NCBI GenBank assembly: GCA_026001225.1
Contig: BNZQ01000014.1
Span: 1 to 42,598 of the forward strand
Source of the DNA: Clostridia bacterium
GTDB taxonomy: Bacteria > Bacillota > Clostridia > Christensenellales > DUVY01
Direction of reading: 5' to 3'
Length of the DNA: 42,598 bases
The notes beneath the pieces are model-generated. The model was not told the DNA's origin. It saw nothing but the letters and a program-made list of their open reading frames with translations, and ran no database searches. How positions within the stretch are numbered: position 1 is the first letter of the stretch; the number at the start of each line of letters is the position of its first letter. The position numbers and the translations under genes were made by a program. This document shows positions 18,492 through 25,810 of the stretch, piece after piece.

Positions 18492-20435
18492 ATGGAAAAG
18501 AACGCGGACGGGCAATACTTGTTTCACGAGGGTACGAATTGCTATGCGTACAAGTACCTCGGCTGTCATTTTGAAAAACGCGGTAAAACGGCGGGCGCGG
18601 TCCTCCGCGTTTGGGCGCCGAACGCCGCCGCCGTGTCGGTTGTCGGGGACTTTAACGATTGGAAGGACGGCGCGAATCCGGCGGAGCGCGTCACCAAGGA
18701 AGGCGTGTGGGAGGCTTTCGTTCCCTCGATCTCGCAATATCAAAACTATAAATTCTGCGTGACGGGCAAGGACGGCAAGGCCCGTTACAAGGCCGATCCA
18801 TACGCTTTCCATTCCGAGAGCGCGTATCCCTTCGCGAGCAAGGCCTACGGGCTGACCGAATATGCGTGGGGCGATAAGGCGTGGGCGGATTACAAGGCGG
18901 GCGCCGATCCCTATAACTGCCCGATGAATATCTATGAGGCGCATATCGGCAGCTGGCGGCGGTATCCCGACGGCAACCTGTTTTCATACCGCAAGTTTGC
19001 CGACGAAATCGTCCCCTATTTGAAGGAAACGGGCTATACGCATATCGAATTGATGGGGATTTCCGAATACCCGTACGACGGATCGTGGGGGTATCAGGTC
19101 ACGGGATATTTTTCACCGACCTCGCGGTACGGCACGCCGGAGGATTTGAAATATTTGGTCGATACCTGCCACAGGGCGGGCGTGGGAGTCATTTTGGATT
19201 GGGTGCCGGGGCATTTTCCGAAGGACGCGCACGGCTTGTACATGTTCGACGGCGGGGCGGTCTATGAGAGCGCGGATTGGGACAAGGTCGAGCATAAGAC
19301 GTGGGGCACGCACCGCTTCGATTATTCCAAGCCGGAGGTGCGCGCTTTCTTGATTTCGAGCGCGGTCTATTGGTTCGAGGAATTTCACGCCGACGGTCTG
19401 CGCGTGGACGCCGTAGCGAGTATGCTGTATTTGGATTACGACAAAAAGCACGGCGAATGGCGGCCCAACGCGGCGGGCGGCAACGAAAATTTGGACGCGA
19501 TCGCGTTCATTCGGCAGCTCAATACCGCCGTGTTCGGGTTGTTCCCGCACGTTTTGATGGTCGCGGAGGAGTCCACCGCATGGCCGTTGGTCACAAAGCC
19601 CGTGTCCGACGGGGGCTTGGGCTTTAATTACAAATGGAACATGGGCTGGATGAACGACATGCTGCGCTATATGAGCGCGGACCCGTATTTCCGCAAGGAT
19701 ATCCACAACAACGTCACGTTTTCGTTCGTCTACGCGTTCAGCGAGAATTTCATTTTGCCGGTTTCTCACGACGAGGTCGTGCACGGGAAACGGTCGCTCA
19801 TGGATAAAATGTACGGCAATTACGAGCAGAAATTTGCCTCCGACCGCGCGTTTACGGGTTATATGATCGCGCACCCCGGCAAAAAGCTGACCTTTATGGG
19901 CGGCGAGTTCGGGCAGTTCTCGGAATGGGATTTTGAAAAGGCCCTCGATTGGCAGCTTTTGGGGTACGACAGCCACGCTAAATTTAAAACGTACACGGCG
20001 GCTTTGAACGCTTTTTATTTGGAACGGCCGCAGCTGTGGGAGGCCGACAGCGGTTGGGAGGGCTTTCAATGGATCGTCTCCGACGATAGTTTGCAGAATA
20101 TTATCGTTTTTAAGCGCATAGACAAGCATAAGAACGAATTGATCGCGGCCGTCAACTTCGCGCCCGTTTTGCGCGAAGGGTACGCGTTCGGCGTCGGGAA
20201 AGGGACGTACCGCGAGGTCTTTAATTCCGACCGTCCCGAATTCGGCGGCGGCGGCGCGGGCAATTCAGTGCCCTTGAAGGCCGTCAAAAAACCGATGCAC
20301 GGGCAGGAATACAGTATAGCTGTGACGATTCCGCCGCTGTCGTGCGTGTTCTTTGAAAGGACGGGGCCGGTCGTACTTGCGTCGAAAACGACGAAAAAGA
20401 CGGCGGCGGCGCGGCGCAAGAAAGATGAAAATTGA
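18492..20435 (+). CDS. glgB: 1,4-alpha-glucan branching enzyme
   Basis: A 647-residue enzyme that cuts alpha-1,4 glucan chains and rejoins them as alpha-1,6 branches in glycogen synthesis. A CBM48 domain (VLRVWAPNAAAVSVVGDFNDW, about 35-120) comes first. The GH13 barrel has NIYEAHIGSW, the nucleophile region GLRVDAVASMLYLDY (Asp near 304), the acid VAEEST (Glu near 358) and PVSHDEVVHGK with the third carboxylate. GGEFGQFSEWDFEKALDW is a typical branching-enzyme segment. A C-terminal beta domain and a basic tail (TTKKTAAARRKKDEN) follow. The length is normal for the family. It is the first gene of the glycogen cluster. The ribosome site is weak (AAGGATAGACG). The final codons and stop (DEN-stop) merge into a family A repeat. 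Confidence 0.95.
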   Translation: MEKNADGQYLFHEGTNCYAYKYLGCHFEKRGKTAGAVLRVWAPNAAAVSVVGDFNDWKDGANPAERVTKEGVWEAFVPSISQYQNYKFCVTGKDGKARYKADPYAFHSESAYPFASKAYGLTEYAWGDKAWADYKAGADPYNCPMNIYEAHIGSWRRYPDGNLFSYRKFADEIVPYLKETGYTHIELMGISEYPYDGSWGYQVTGYFSPTSRYGTPEDLKYLVDTCHRAGVGVILDWVPGHFPKDAHGLYMFDGGAVYESADWDKVEHKTWGTHRFDYSKPEVRAFLISSAVYWFEEFHADGLRVDAVASMLYLDYDKKHGEWRPNAAGGNENLDAIAFIRQLNTAVFGLFPHVLMVAEESTAWPLVTKPVSDGGLGFNYKWNMGWMNDMLRYMSADPYFRKDIHNNVTFSFVYAFSENFILPVSHDEVVHGKRSLMDKMYGNYEQKFASDRAFTGYMIAHPGKKLTFMGGEFGQFSEWDFEKALDWQLLGYDSHAKFKTYTAALNAFYLERPQLWEADSGWEGFQWIVSDDSLQNIIVFKRIDKHKNELIAAVNFAPVLREGYAFGVGKGTYREVFNSDRPEFGGGGAGNSVPLKAVKKPMHGQEYSIAVTIPPLSCVFFERTGPVVLASKTTKKTAAARRKKDEN

Positions 20436-20560
20436 AAATTGAAAACTGAAAATTTCGGTCGAATACCCGTAAAAGAAGGTTTGTCGGCGGGTAAGGAGCT
20501 TATAGCATAATAAAGGTTGCTTCTTCGACAGATCCTTAATTTTCAGTTTTCAGATTTCCG
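20436..20560 (+). repeat. Family A MITE-like repeat, copy 7
   Basis: Starts at the glgB stop (TGAAAATTGAAAACTGAAAA). The core has GGTCGAATACCCG, GGCGGGTAAGGAGCTTATAG, GCATAATAAA and CTTCTTCGACAGATCC; the right arm is AATTTTCAGTTTTCAG. It separates glgB from glgC. Confidence 0.75.
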
Positions 20561-20591
20561 TTTTTGCTTAATAATTCCGGGAGGAAAGGTT

Positions 20592-21764
20592 GTGAAGAAC
20601 TACAAGTGTATCGCGATGTTGCTTGCGGGCGGTCAGGGCAGCCGGCTCTACGCCCTGACCAATCAGGTCGCTAAACCCGCCGTTTCGTTCGGCGGCAAGT
20701 ATCGGATCATCGATTTTACGCTGTCCAACTGCACGAATTCCGCGATCGAGGCCGTGGGCGTGTTGACGCAGTATCAGCCGATGCGCCTTAACGAGTATAT
20801 CGGCAACGGCGAGCCGTGGGATTTGGACCGCAACAACGGCGGCGTGCGCGTCCTGCCGCCGTACCTTGCCAAGGAGGGCGGCGAGTGGTACAAGGGCACC
20901 GCCAACGCGATCTTTCAAAATCGGAATTTCATCAAATGCTTCGATCCCGAACATGTTTTGATTTTGAGCGGCGATCATATCTATAAGATGGATTATTCCA
21001 AAATGTTGGAATACCACTGCGAAAAGGGCGCGGACTGCACGATCGCCGTCATCGGCGTGCCGATCGCGGAGGCTCCGCGCTTTGGGATCATGAGCTTCGA
21101 TAAAACGGGGCGGATCACCGATTTCGAGGAAAAGCCCAAAGAGCCTAAAAGCAACAACGCCTCGATGGGCATCTATATATTTCGGGCTTCCGCGCTGGAA
21201 AAGGCTTTGGTCGAGGACGAGGCCGATCCCGCTTCCGCGAAGGATTTCGGCAAAAACGTCATTCCCAAAATGCTGGCCGAGGGCAAGAAAATGTACGCCT
21301 ACGGCTTTTCGGGTTATTGGAAGGATGTCGGCACGGTCACAAGCCTGTGGGAAGCCAACATGGATTTGCTGGGCGACGCGCCGGTGTTTGACGTGGGCGG
21401 CGGCGGCAAGGTCTATTCGCGCAATCCCGCCCTGCCGCCTCAATACATCGGTCCCGGCGGAACGGTGAAAAACTCGCTGATCACGGAGGGCTGCGAGATT
21501 TACGGCGAGGTGTCCGATTCGGTCCTCGGCAGCGGCGTATACGTCGGCAAGGGCGCGGTCGTTAAACACAGCGTCATCATGGAAAACGCCGTCGTCAAGG
21601 AGGGCGCGCAGGTGAACTTCGGGATCGTGGACGGCGGCACAACGGTCGGCGCGGGCGCGCGCGTCGGGGACGCGGACGGCGACAAGAACAAAATCGCCCT
21701 GGTCGGACGGGATTTGACGATCGCGGACGGGGAGATTGTCAAGAGCGGAGAGATTCGGAGTTGA
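20592..21764 (+). CDS. glgC: Glucose-1-phosphate adenylyltransferase
   Basis: A 390-residue enzyme that makes ADP-glucose from glucose-1-phosphate and ATP, the committed step of bacterial glycogen synthesis. The nucleotide-binding motif is [15 protein letters not shown]. Then come [52 protein letters not shown] and [19 protein letters not shown]. The C-terminal left-handed beta-helix has hexapeptide-like repeats ([20 protein letters not shown]). The start is the GTG at 20592, set by GGGAGGAAAGG seven bases upstream; the frame is open further upstream into the repeat but without a ribosome site. The TGA stop is the start of the next family A repeat. Confidence 0.96.
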   Translation: MKNYKCIAMLLAGGQGSRLYALTNQVAKPAVSFGGKYRIIDFTLSNCTNSAIEAVGVLTQYQPMRLNEYIGNGEPWDLDRNNGGVRVLPPYLAKEGGEWYKGTANAIFQNRNFIKCFDPEHVLILSGDHIYKMDYSKMLEYHCEKGADCTIAVIGVPIAEAPRFGIMSFDKTGRITDFEEKPKEPKSNNASMGIYIFRASALEKALVEDEADPASAKDFGKNVIPKMLAEGKKMYAYGFSGYWKDVGTVTSLWEANMDLLGDAPVFDVGGGGKVYSRNPALPPQYIGPGGTVKNSLITEGCEIYGEVSDSVLGSGVYVGKGAVVKHSVIMENAVVKEGAQVNFGIVDGGTTVGAGARVGDADGDKNKIALVGRDLTIADGEIVKSGEIRS

Positions 21765-21774
21765 AAGGTAAGAA

Positions 21775-21941
21775 TGAAAGAGGAAAGAATTGAATAAGTG
21801 AAAACTGAAAACTGAAAATTATTGACCTGTCGAAGAAATTGCTTTTATTATGCTATAAGTTCCTTATCCGCCGACAAACCTTACTTTTACGGGTATTCGA
21901 CCGAAGTTTTCAGGCCTTTCAGTTTTCAGTTCATAAACGGC
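21775..21941 (-). repeat. Family A MITE-like repeat, copy 8 (reverse orientation)
   Basis: Read on plus: GTGAAAACTGAAAACTG, TTGACCTGTCGAAG, TTTATTATGCTATAAG, CTTATCCGCCGACAAACC, ACGGGTATTCGACCG and TTTTCAGGCCTTTCAGTTTT. It is the inverse of the copies after glgB and glgP. On plus, TTGACC, 18 bp, TATTAT resembles a promoter pointing toward glgD. Confidence 0.75.
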
Positions 21942-22040
21942 AACGTATGAGATAACGGTAAAACATTGAGATTGCCACGCCTCATTTCATTCGGCTCGCA
22001 ATGACATTGTCGAAACCGTCGTTTATACCGCTTGAATCAT
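21942..22040. other. Degenerate interspersed repeat between glgC and glgD
   Basis: TTGAGATTGCCACGCC and GGCTCGCAATGACATTG match the type of interspersed repeat also seen at 25481-25525. No coding potential is apparent. Confidence 0.4.
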
Positions 22041-22049
22041 ACACTGCGC

Positions 22050-22124
22050 AATAAACGAATAAGGATTGACAGGAATAACGCACACTACGAAATAAACAAA
22101 TTAAAGATTGACAGGAATAATGCA
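22050..22124 (+). repeat. Two direct repeats upstream of glgD
   Basis: AATAAACGAATAAGGATTGA... at 22050-22082 and AATAAACAAATTAAAGATTG... at 22091-22124 each end in GATTGACAGGAATAAYGCA, 41 bp apart. Both contain TTGACA, so they may be promoter -35 elements or binding sites for a regulator of glgD. Confidence 0.5.
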
Positions 22125-22136
22125 AAGCCGTCATAG

Positions 22137-22236
22137 ATGCGGTGTCAGGCGGGTAGCAGGCGGACGCGTCGGCGGGGGAGTGTAGTAAGACCTACATGAC
22201 CCCGCCGATCGGACGCACGCAAACCGCATCACACCG
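22137..22236 (+). promoter_or_regulatory. Structured leader of glgD
   Basis: ATGCGGT at 22137-22143 pairs with ACCGCAT at 22223-22229. Inside, CGGCGGGG (22170-22177) pairs with CCCCGCCG (22200-22207) around a GTAG...CTAC mini-stem. The layout is close to that of the glgA leader. Confidence 0.5.
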
Positions 22237-22260
22237 TAGAGATAACGGCGGGGAGTAGAA

Positions 22261-23382
22261 ATGAAGATAGCGGGTATTATATTCTCGGACATACAGGACG
22301 GGGCGATCGCCTCGGAGCTGACGCACCACCGTTCGCAGGGGTCGGTGCCGTTCGGCGGCCGGTACCGGCTGGTGGATTTCGTGCTGTCCAATATGGTCAA
22401 CAGCGGCGTCACCAAGGTCGGGATCATCACCAAAAACAAATACCAATCGCTGATGGATCATATCGGCAGCGGCAAGCATTGGGATTTGTCGCGCAAAAAC
22501 GGCGGCGTCATTTTTTTGCCGCCCTATGGTGCGGAGGAAAACAGCCGCCTGTATAACACGCGTTTGGAGGCCTTGAAGGGCGCGACGAGCTTTTTGAAGC
22601 ACTGCACCGAGGAATACATATTGATGAGCGACTGCGGCACGATCTGCGTGCCGGATTTCGCCGAGGTGGCGGCGCGGCATATCGCGCGCAACGCGGATAT
22701 CACGGTCGTTTCGGCGCGCGCCGAGCTCTTTACCGAAAGCGCGGCCAACCGTATGACCTTCGAGATCGACGGCTCGTCGCGGGTACAGCGCGTGGACATT
22801 TCGCCCAAGCTCAAAGGAATGCGCAACCTGTATCTCAATATGATGTTTCTGTCGCGCACGTTTTTGATCCGGCTGTTAGAGGAAGCGTCGGTGTTCGGGT
22901 ACAAAAGCTTTTCGGCGGATATTCTGCAAAACAACGCCAAAAACTATAAGATATACGCCTACGATTACACGGGCTATTACGCGCAGATCGAGAGCTTGGA
23001 ATCTTATTACCGCGCCAACCTGGATTTGCTGGTCAAGGAAAAGCGCGATATGCTGTTCGCGCGCAAGGGCTTTCCGATCTATACCAAGGTGCGCGATTCC
23101 GCGCCGTCGCGGTTTTCGGAACAGGGCCGCGCGGGAAACAGCCTGATCGCGGACGGCTGCGTCATCGAGGGCGAGGTCGAAAACAGCGTCGTCTTCCGCG
23201 GCGTCAAGATCGGCGCGGGCGCGCGCGTCAGGAACAGCATTCTGATGCAGGACGCGGTCGTGTCGCGCGGCGCGGATTTAAGCTTCGTGATCGGGGATAA
23301 AAATGTCTTTATCAAAGAGAAGCGGGTGCTGGCGGGCTGTGAGAGCTTGCCGTATTATATCTCTAAAAACGCAATTCTTTGA
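22261..23382 (+). CDS. glgD: GlgD, GlgC-like regulatory subunit of ADP-glucose pyrophosphorylase
   Basis: A 373-residue paralogue of GlgC. It keeps the overall fold (VPFGGRYRLVDFVLSNMVNSGV, IGSGKHWDLSRKNGGVIFLPP, and a C-terminal beta-helix with GCVIEGEVENSVVFRGVKIG). The N-terminal GGxGxRL nucleotide loop is replaced by IFSDIQDGAIASEL, and the GDHIYKMDY motif becomes SDCGTICVPDF. These losses are the mark of GlgD, which in Bacillota is known to bind GlgC and raise its activity rather than catalyse. The ATG has GGGGAG eight bases upstream. The stop codon lies directly before the glgA leader stem, so glgD and glgA may be one transcript. Confidence 0.93.
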   Translation: MKIAGIIFSDIQDGAIASELTHHRSQGSVPFGGRYRLVDFVLSNMVNSGVTKVGIITKNKYQSLMDHIGSGKHWDLSRKNGGVIFLPPYGAEENSRLYNTRLEALKGATSFLKHCTEEYILMSDCGTICVPDFAEVAARHIARNADITVVSARAELFTESAANRMTFEIDGSSRVQRVDISPKLKGMRNLYLNMMFLSRTFLIRLLEEASVFGYKSFSADILQNNAKNYKIYAYDYTGYYAQIESLESYYRANLDLLVKEKRDMLFARKGFPIYTKVRDSAPSRFSEQGRAGNSLIADGCVIEGEVENSVVFRGVKIGAGARVRNSILMQDAVVSRGADLSFVIGDKNVFIKEKRVLAGCESLPYYISKNAIL

Positions 23383-23512
23383 CTTTGAAAGCAAATTCAT
23401 CGGCGGATGCGGGCTACGTGCGGTCGGTCGGCTCGGTTACGTAGGAGGGTCTACGCGCCCTCGCCGACACAACCGCCAGTTGCCCGCCTGCGCCGCGACT
23501 TTGCTTTCAAAG
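23383..23512 (+). promoter_or_regulatory. Closed structured leader of glgA
   Basis: CTTTGAAAGCAAA at 23383-23395, immediately after the glgD stop, pairs perfectly with TTTGCTTTCAAAG at 23500-23512. This 13 bp stem encloses further stems: CGGCG/CGCCG, GCGGGC/GCCCGC and a GTAGGAGGGTCTAC hairpin. The folded domain ends about 50 bases before the glgA ribosome site. Confidence 0.6.
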
Positions 23513-23579
23513 GGCCGCGTTGCAAGTCATAAGGATAAAAAACAAAGATCAAGCGATAGAATCAAGGAGGTCCGTCACT

Positions 23580-25133
23580 ATGGCTAAAATCGGAATAAAA
23601 AGAGAACGCACGACAACCAAGGAGCGCAAACCCCGCGTCCCCAAAGCGCCCGGCCTGAAAACCAAAAAGGCCGCGCCCAAGCCAGACAAGGAACGCAAGG
23701 TCAAAATCCTGTACGCCGTATCCGAGGCCCAACCCTTCGCCGGAACGGGCGGTTTGGCCGAGGTGGCGGGATCGCTGCCCAAAGCGTTGAACGCATTGGG
23801 CAGGTTCGATGCGCGCGTCATGTTGCCCTATTACAAGGAAAACATTCCGCCGGAGCTCTCCGCGCGGTTTAAATTCCTTGGCGATATCGAGGTGCGCCTG
23901 TCGTGGCGGAAGCTGTATTGCGGCATCTTCGAATACGATTTCGAGGGCGTCAAATATTACTTCATCGATAACGAATACTATTTTAAACGCAAGGGCCTGT
24001 ACGGCTTTTACGACGACGGCGAGCGATTCGCGTTCTTTTCGCTGGCGGTGTGCGAGACGCTGTACAAGATCGGCTTTATTCCCGATATCCTGCACGCCAA
24101 CGATTGGCAGACCGCGCTGGCGCCTGTCTATTATAAGCTGTTCTATATGCACCGCCGCGAAGGCTACCGCAATATTAAAACCGTGTTCACCGTCCACAAC
24201 GTCGAGTATCAGGGCAAGTTCGACAAGGCCGCCGTCGAGGACCTGTTCGGCATCTCGCGGCAGGAGCTGCACAGTTTGGAATTCGACGGCTGTATCAATC
24301 TGTTGAAATCCGCCGCCGATTACAGCGATGCGTTGACCACCGTCAGCCCGACCTATGCGAAGGAATTGACCGGCCCCGAACACGCGCACGGCCTGTCCGA
24401 AATCTTTAAATGGAATTCCGGCAAGCTGACGGGCATTTTGAACGGGATCGATTACGATTCCTACGATCCCGCCCGCGACCCCGCGCTGTTCGCCAAATTC
24501 TCGGCGGACGACCCGTCCGGCAAGGTCAAGAACAAGCTCGAGCTGCAAAAGCTGCTCGATTTAAAGGCGGACGCCGACGTGCCCGTGATCGCGCTGATTT
24601 CCCGCCTCGTCGCGCACAAGGGGATCGACCTCGTCAAGGCTTCGATTCAAAAGATTTTAGAGCGCGACGTGCAGGTCGTGCTTTTGGGCAAGGGAGACGC
24701 CGATTACGAGACCTATTTTCAATACGTCGAGCGCAACTATGAAAAACGCTTCAAGGCGATGATCGCTTTCAACAAGGATTTGTCGCGCAAGATTTACGCG
24801 GCGGCCGATATCTTTTTGATGCCGTCCAAATCCGAGCCTTGCGGCCTTGCGCAAATGATCGCTTCGCGATACGCCGCCGTGCCCGTCGTGCGCGAAACGG
24901 GCGGCCTCGGCGACAGTATCAAGGATTGCTTCGACGGAACGTCGGGCAACGGATACACGTTCGCGGGGTACGGCACGGCGGAGCTTTTGAACGCCTTGGA
25001 TCGCGCGTTGGGCTTGTATAAGGATTACCGCGGGATTTGGGACGGGCTCGTGCGGCGCGTCGCCCGTCAGGATTTCTCGTGGAGCAATTCGGCCAAGGCA
25101 TACGCGGAATTTTATCAGAATTTGGTGAGGTGA
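23580..25133 (+). CDS. glgA: Glycogen synthase (ADP-glucose dependent, GT5)
   Basis: A 517-residue enzyme that adds glucose from ADP-glucose to growing glycogen. The catalytic part starts at VKILYAVSEAQPFAGTGGLAEVAGSLP, goes on through DILHANDWQTALAP, FTVHNVEYQGKF and ALISRLVAHKGIDLV, and has PSKSEPCGLAQMIASRYA with RETGGLGDSI. Two points are odd. The canonical N-terminal KTGGL reads GTGGL, so the ADP-glucose-contacting lysine of the family is missing. There is also an extra N-terminal arm of about 37 residues rich in Lys, Arg, Pro and Thr. The ATG at 23580 is fixed by AAGGAGG nine bases upstream, so the arm is real. Function is still most likely glycogen synthesis. Confidence 0.93.
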   Translation: MAKIGIKRERTTTKERKPRVPKAPGLKTKKAAPKPDKERKVKILYAVSEAQPFAGTGGLAEVAGSLPKALNALGRFDARVMLPYYKENIPPELSARFKFLGDIEVRLSWRKLYCGIFEYDFEGVKYYFIDNEYYFKRKGLYGFYDDGERFAFFSLAVCETLYKIGFIPDILHANDWQTALAPVYYKLFYMHRREGYRNIKTVFTVHNVEYQGKFDKAAVEDLFGISRQELHSLEFDGCINLLKSAADYSDALTTVSPTYAKELTGPEHAHGLSEIFKWNSGKLTGILNGIDYDSYDPARDPALFAKFSADDPSGKVKNKLELQKLLDLKADADVPVIALISRLVAHKGIDLVKASIQKILERDVQVVLLGKGDADYETYFQYVERNYEKRFKAMIAFNKDLSRKIYAAADIFLMPSKSEPCGLAQMIASRYAAVPVVRETGGLGDSIKDCFDGTSGNGYTFAGYGTAELLNALDRALGLYKDYRGIWDGLVRRVARQDFSWSNSAKAYAEFYQNLVR

Positions 25134-25156
25134 GGAGAGGATAACGAGTTTAATTT

Positions 25157-25212
25157 GCGGGAGGAACTTTTTTACCAAAAAGTTTCCCCCGCGCCCCTTT
25201 CAAAAAACTTTT
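25157..25212 (+). repeat. Family B hairpin repeat, copy 2, after glgA
   Basis: GCGGGAGGAACTTTTTT pairs with AAAAAGTTTCCCCCGC, followed by GCCCCTTTCAAAAAACTTTT. Its position 24 bp after the glgA stop suggests use as a terminator. Confidence 0.65.
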
Positions 25213-25284
25213 ACCTATTTTAGATTTTAAAATAGACGTTAAGGATTCAGAATAATCATCTCTTTATTTCGGTGTTTCGCATAA

Positions 25285-25428
25285 GTGACGGTAGTCATCG
25301 TGCCTTCAAAGAGTCCGACGTTGAGGCTTATCTATCAAACGGCGAGAGGATTGGGAATTACGCCGTTTGAATTTTTGGATTGTGATCTGTTCAGAAGCGA
25401 AGAAATTGAAATAGAACAACTTTTATAA
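25285..25428 (+). pseudogene. Remnant of an XRE-family HTH regulator
   Basis: A 47-codon open stretch reads SPTLRLIYQTARGLGITPFEFLD then CDLFRSEEIEIEQLL-stop. This matches the second half of a Cro/C1-type HTH domain (the TL..I...LGI...F pattern) plus a short acidic tail. A stop codon at 25282 cuts the frame and no recognition helix precedes it, so this is a decayed fragment. Confidence 0.5.
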
Positions 25429-25673
25429 AGTGTTGAAATAAATCCGTGATTAACAAAGAGGGGAATTTTTTAAAGGTTGGGATTGTTACGCGTCGGCAAC
25501 GGCCTCCGCTCGCAATGACATACAAAGACGGCGCGGGCCGGCGCACGCTGCCGGCCCCTACGGCGTCCCTCTGCATGACATACAAAGACGGCGGGGCGCG
25601 CGGTTGAGATTCTTCACTACGTTCAGAATGACACACAAAACGAATACTCATGAGGATATTTTTGATCAATAGT

Positions 25674-25729
25674 AAAGTTTTTGGAAAGGGGTACGGGGGA
25701 AATTTTTTTGGGAAAAAGTTTCCCCCGTA
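25674..25729 (-). repeat. Family B hairpin repeat, copy 3, reverse orientation
   Basis: AAAGTTTTTGGAAAGGGG, then TACGGGGGAAATTTTTTT pairing with AAAAAGTTTCCCCCGTA. It faces copy 2 across the spacer. Confidence 0.65.
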
Positions 25730-25771
25730 GATATTCCGAGAAGTCCCCCATCAAACAGCGCAGAGCTCATA

Positions 25772-25800
25772 TTGCCAAAATTCAAAAAATATGGTATAAT
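25772..25800 (+). promoter_or_regulatory. Sigma-A type promoter of glgP; near-leaderless
   Basis: TTGCCA at 25772-25777, a 17 bp spacer and TATAAT at 25795-25800, with ATATGG just before the -10 box as in the response-regulator promoter. The first ATG is at 25811, about four bases beyond the expected transcription start. Confidence 0.75.
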
Positions 25801-25810
25801 ACCTCTCATC

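Larger units (their letters stand above)
25134..25810. other. Spacer with mixed repeats between glgA and glgP
   Basis: It contains two family B hairpins in opposite orientation near its two ends and a fragment of an XRE regulator gene. It also has a GC-rich palindrome (GGCCGGCGCACGCTGCCGGC, near 25535) and interspersed repeats of the kind that translate in reverse as CHSERSEESQ (25481-25525 and 25606-25640). The glgP promoter lies at the right end. Confidence 0.6.

Noticed and set aside
23520..23579. Upstream TTG start for glgA
   Set aside because: The AAGGAGG site lies inside this stretch and fixes the start at 23580.
25391..25669. Open frame on minus containing CHSERSEESQ
   Set aside because: This peptide string is a well-known product of interspersed repeats and not a gene; the region consists of repeats.
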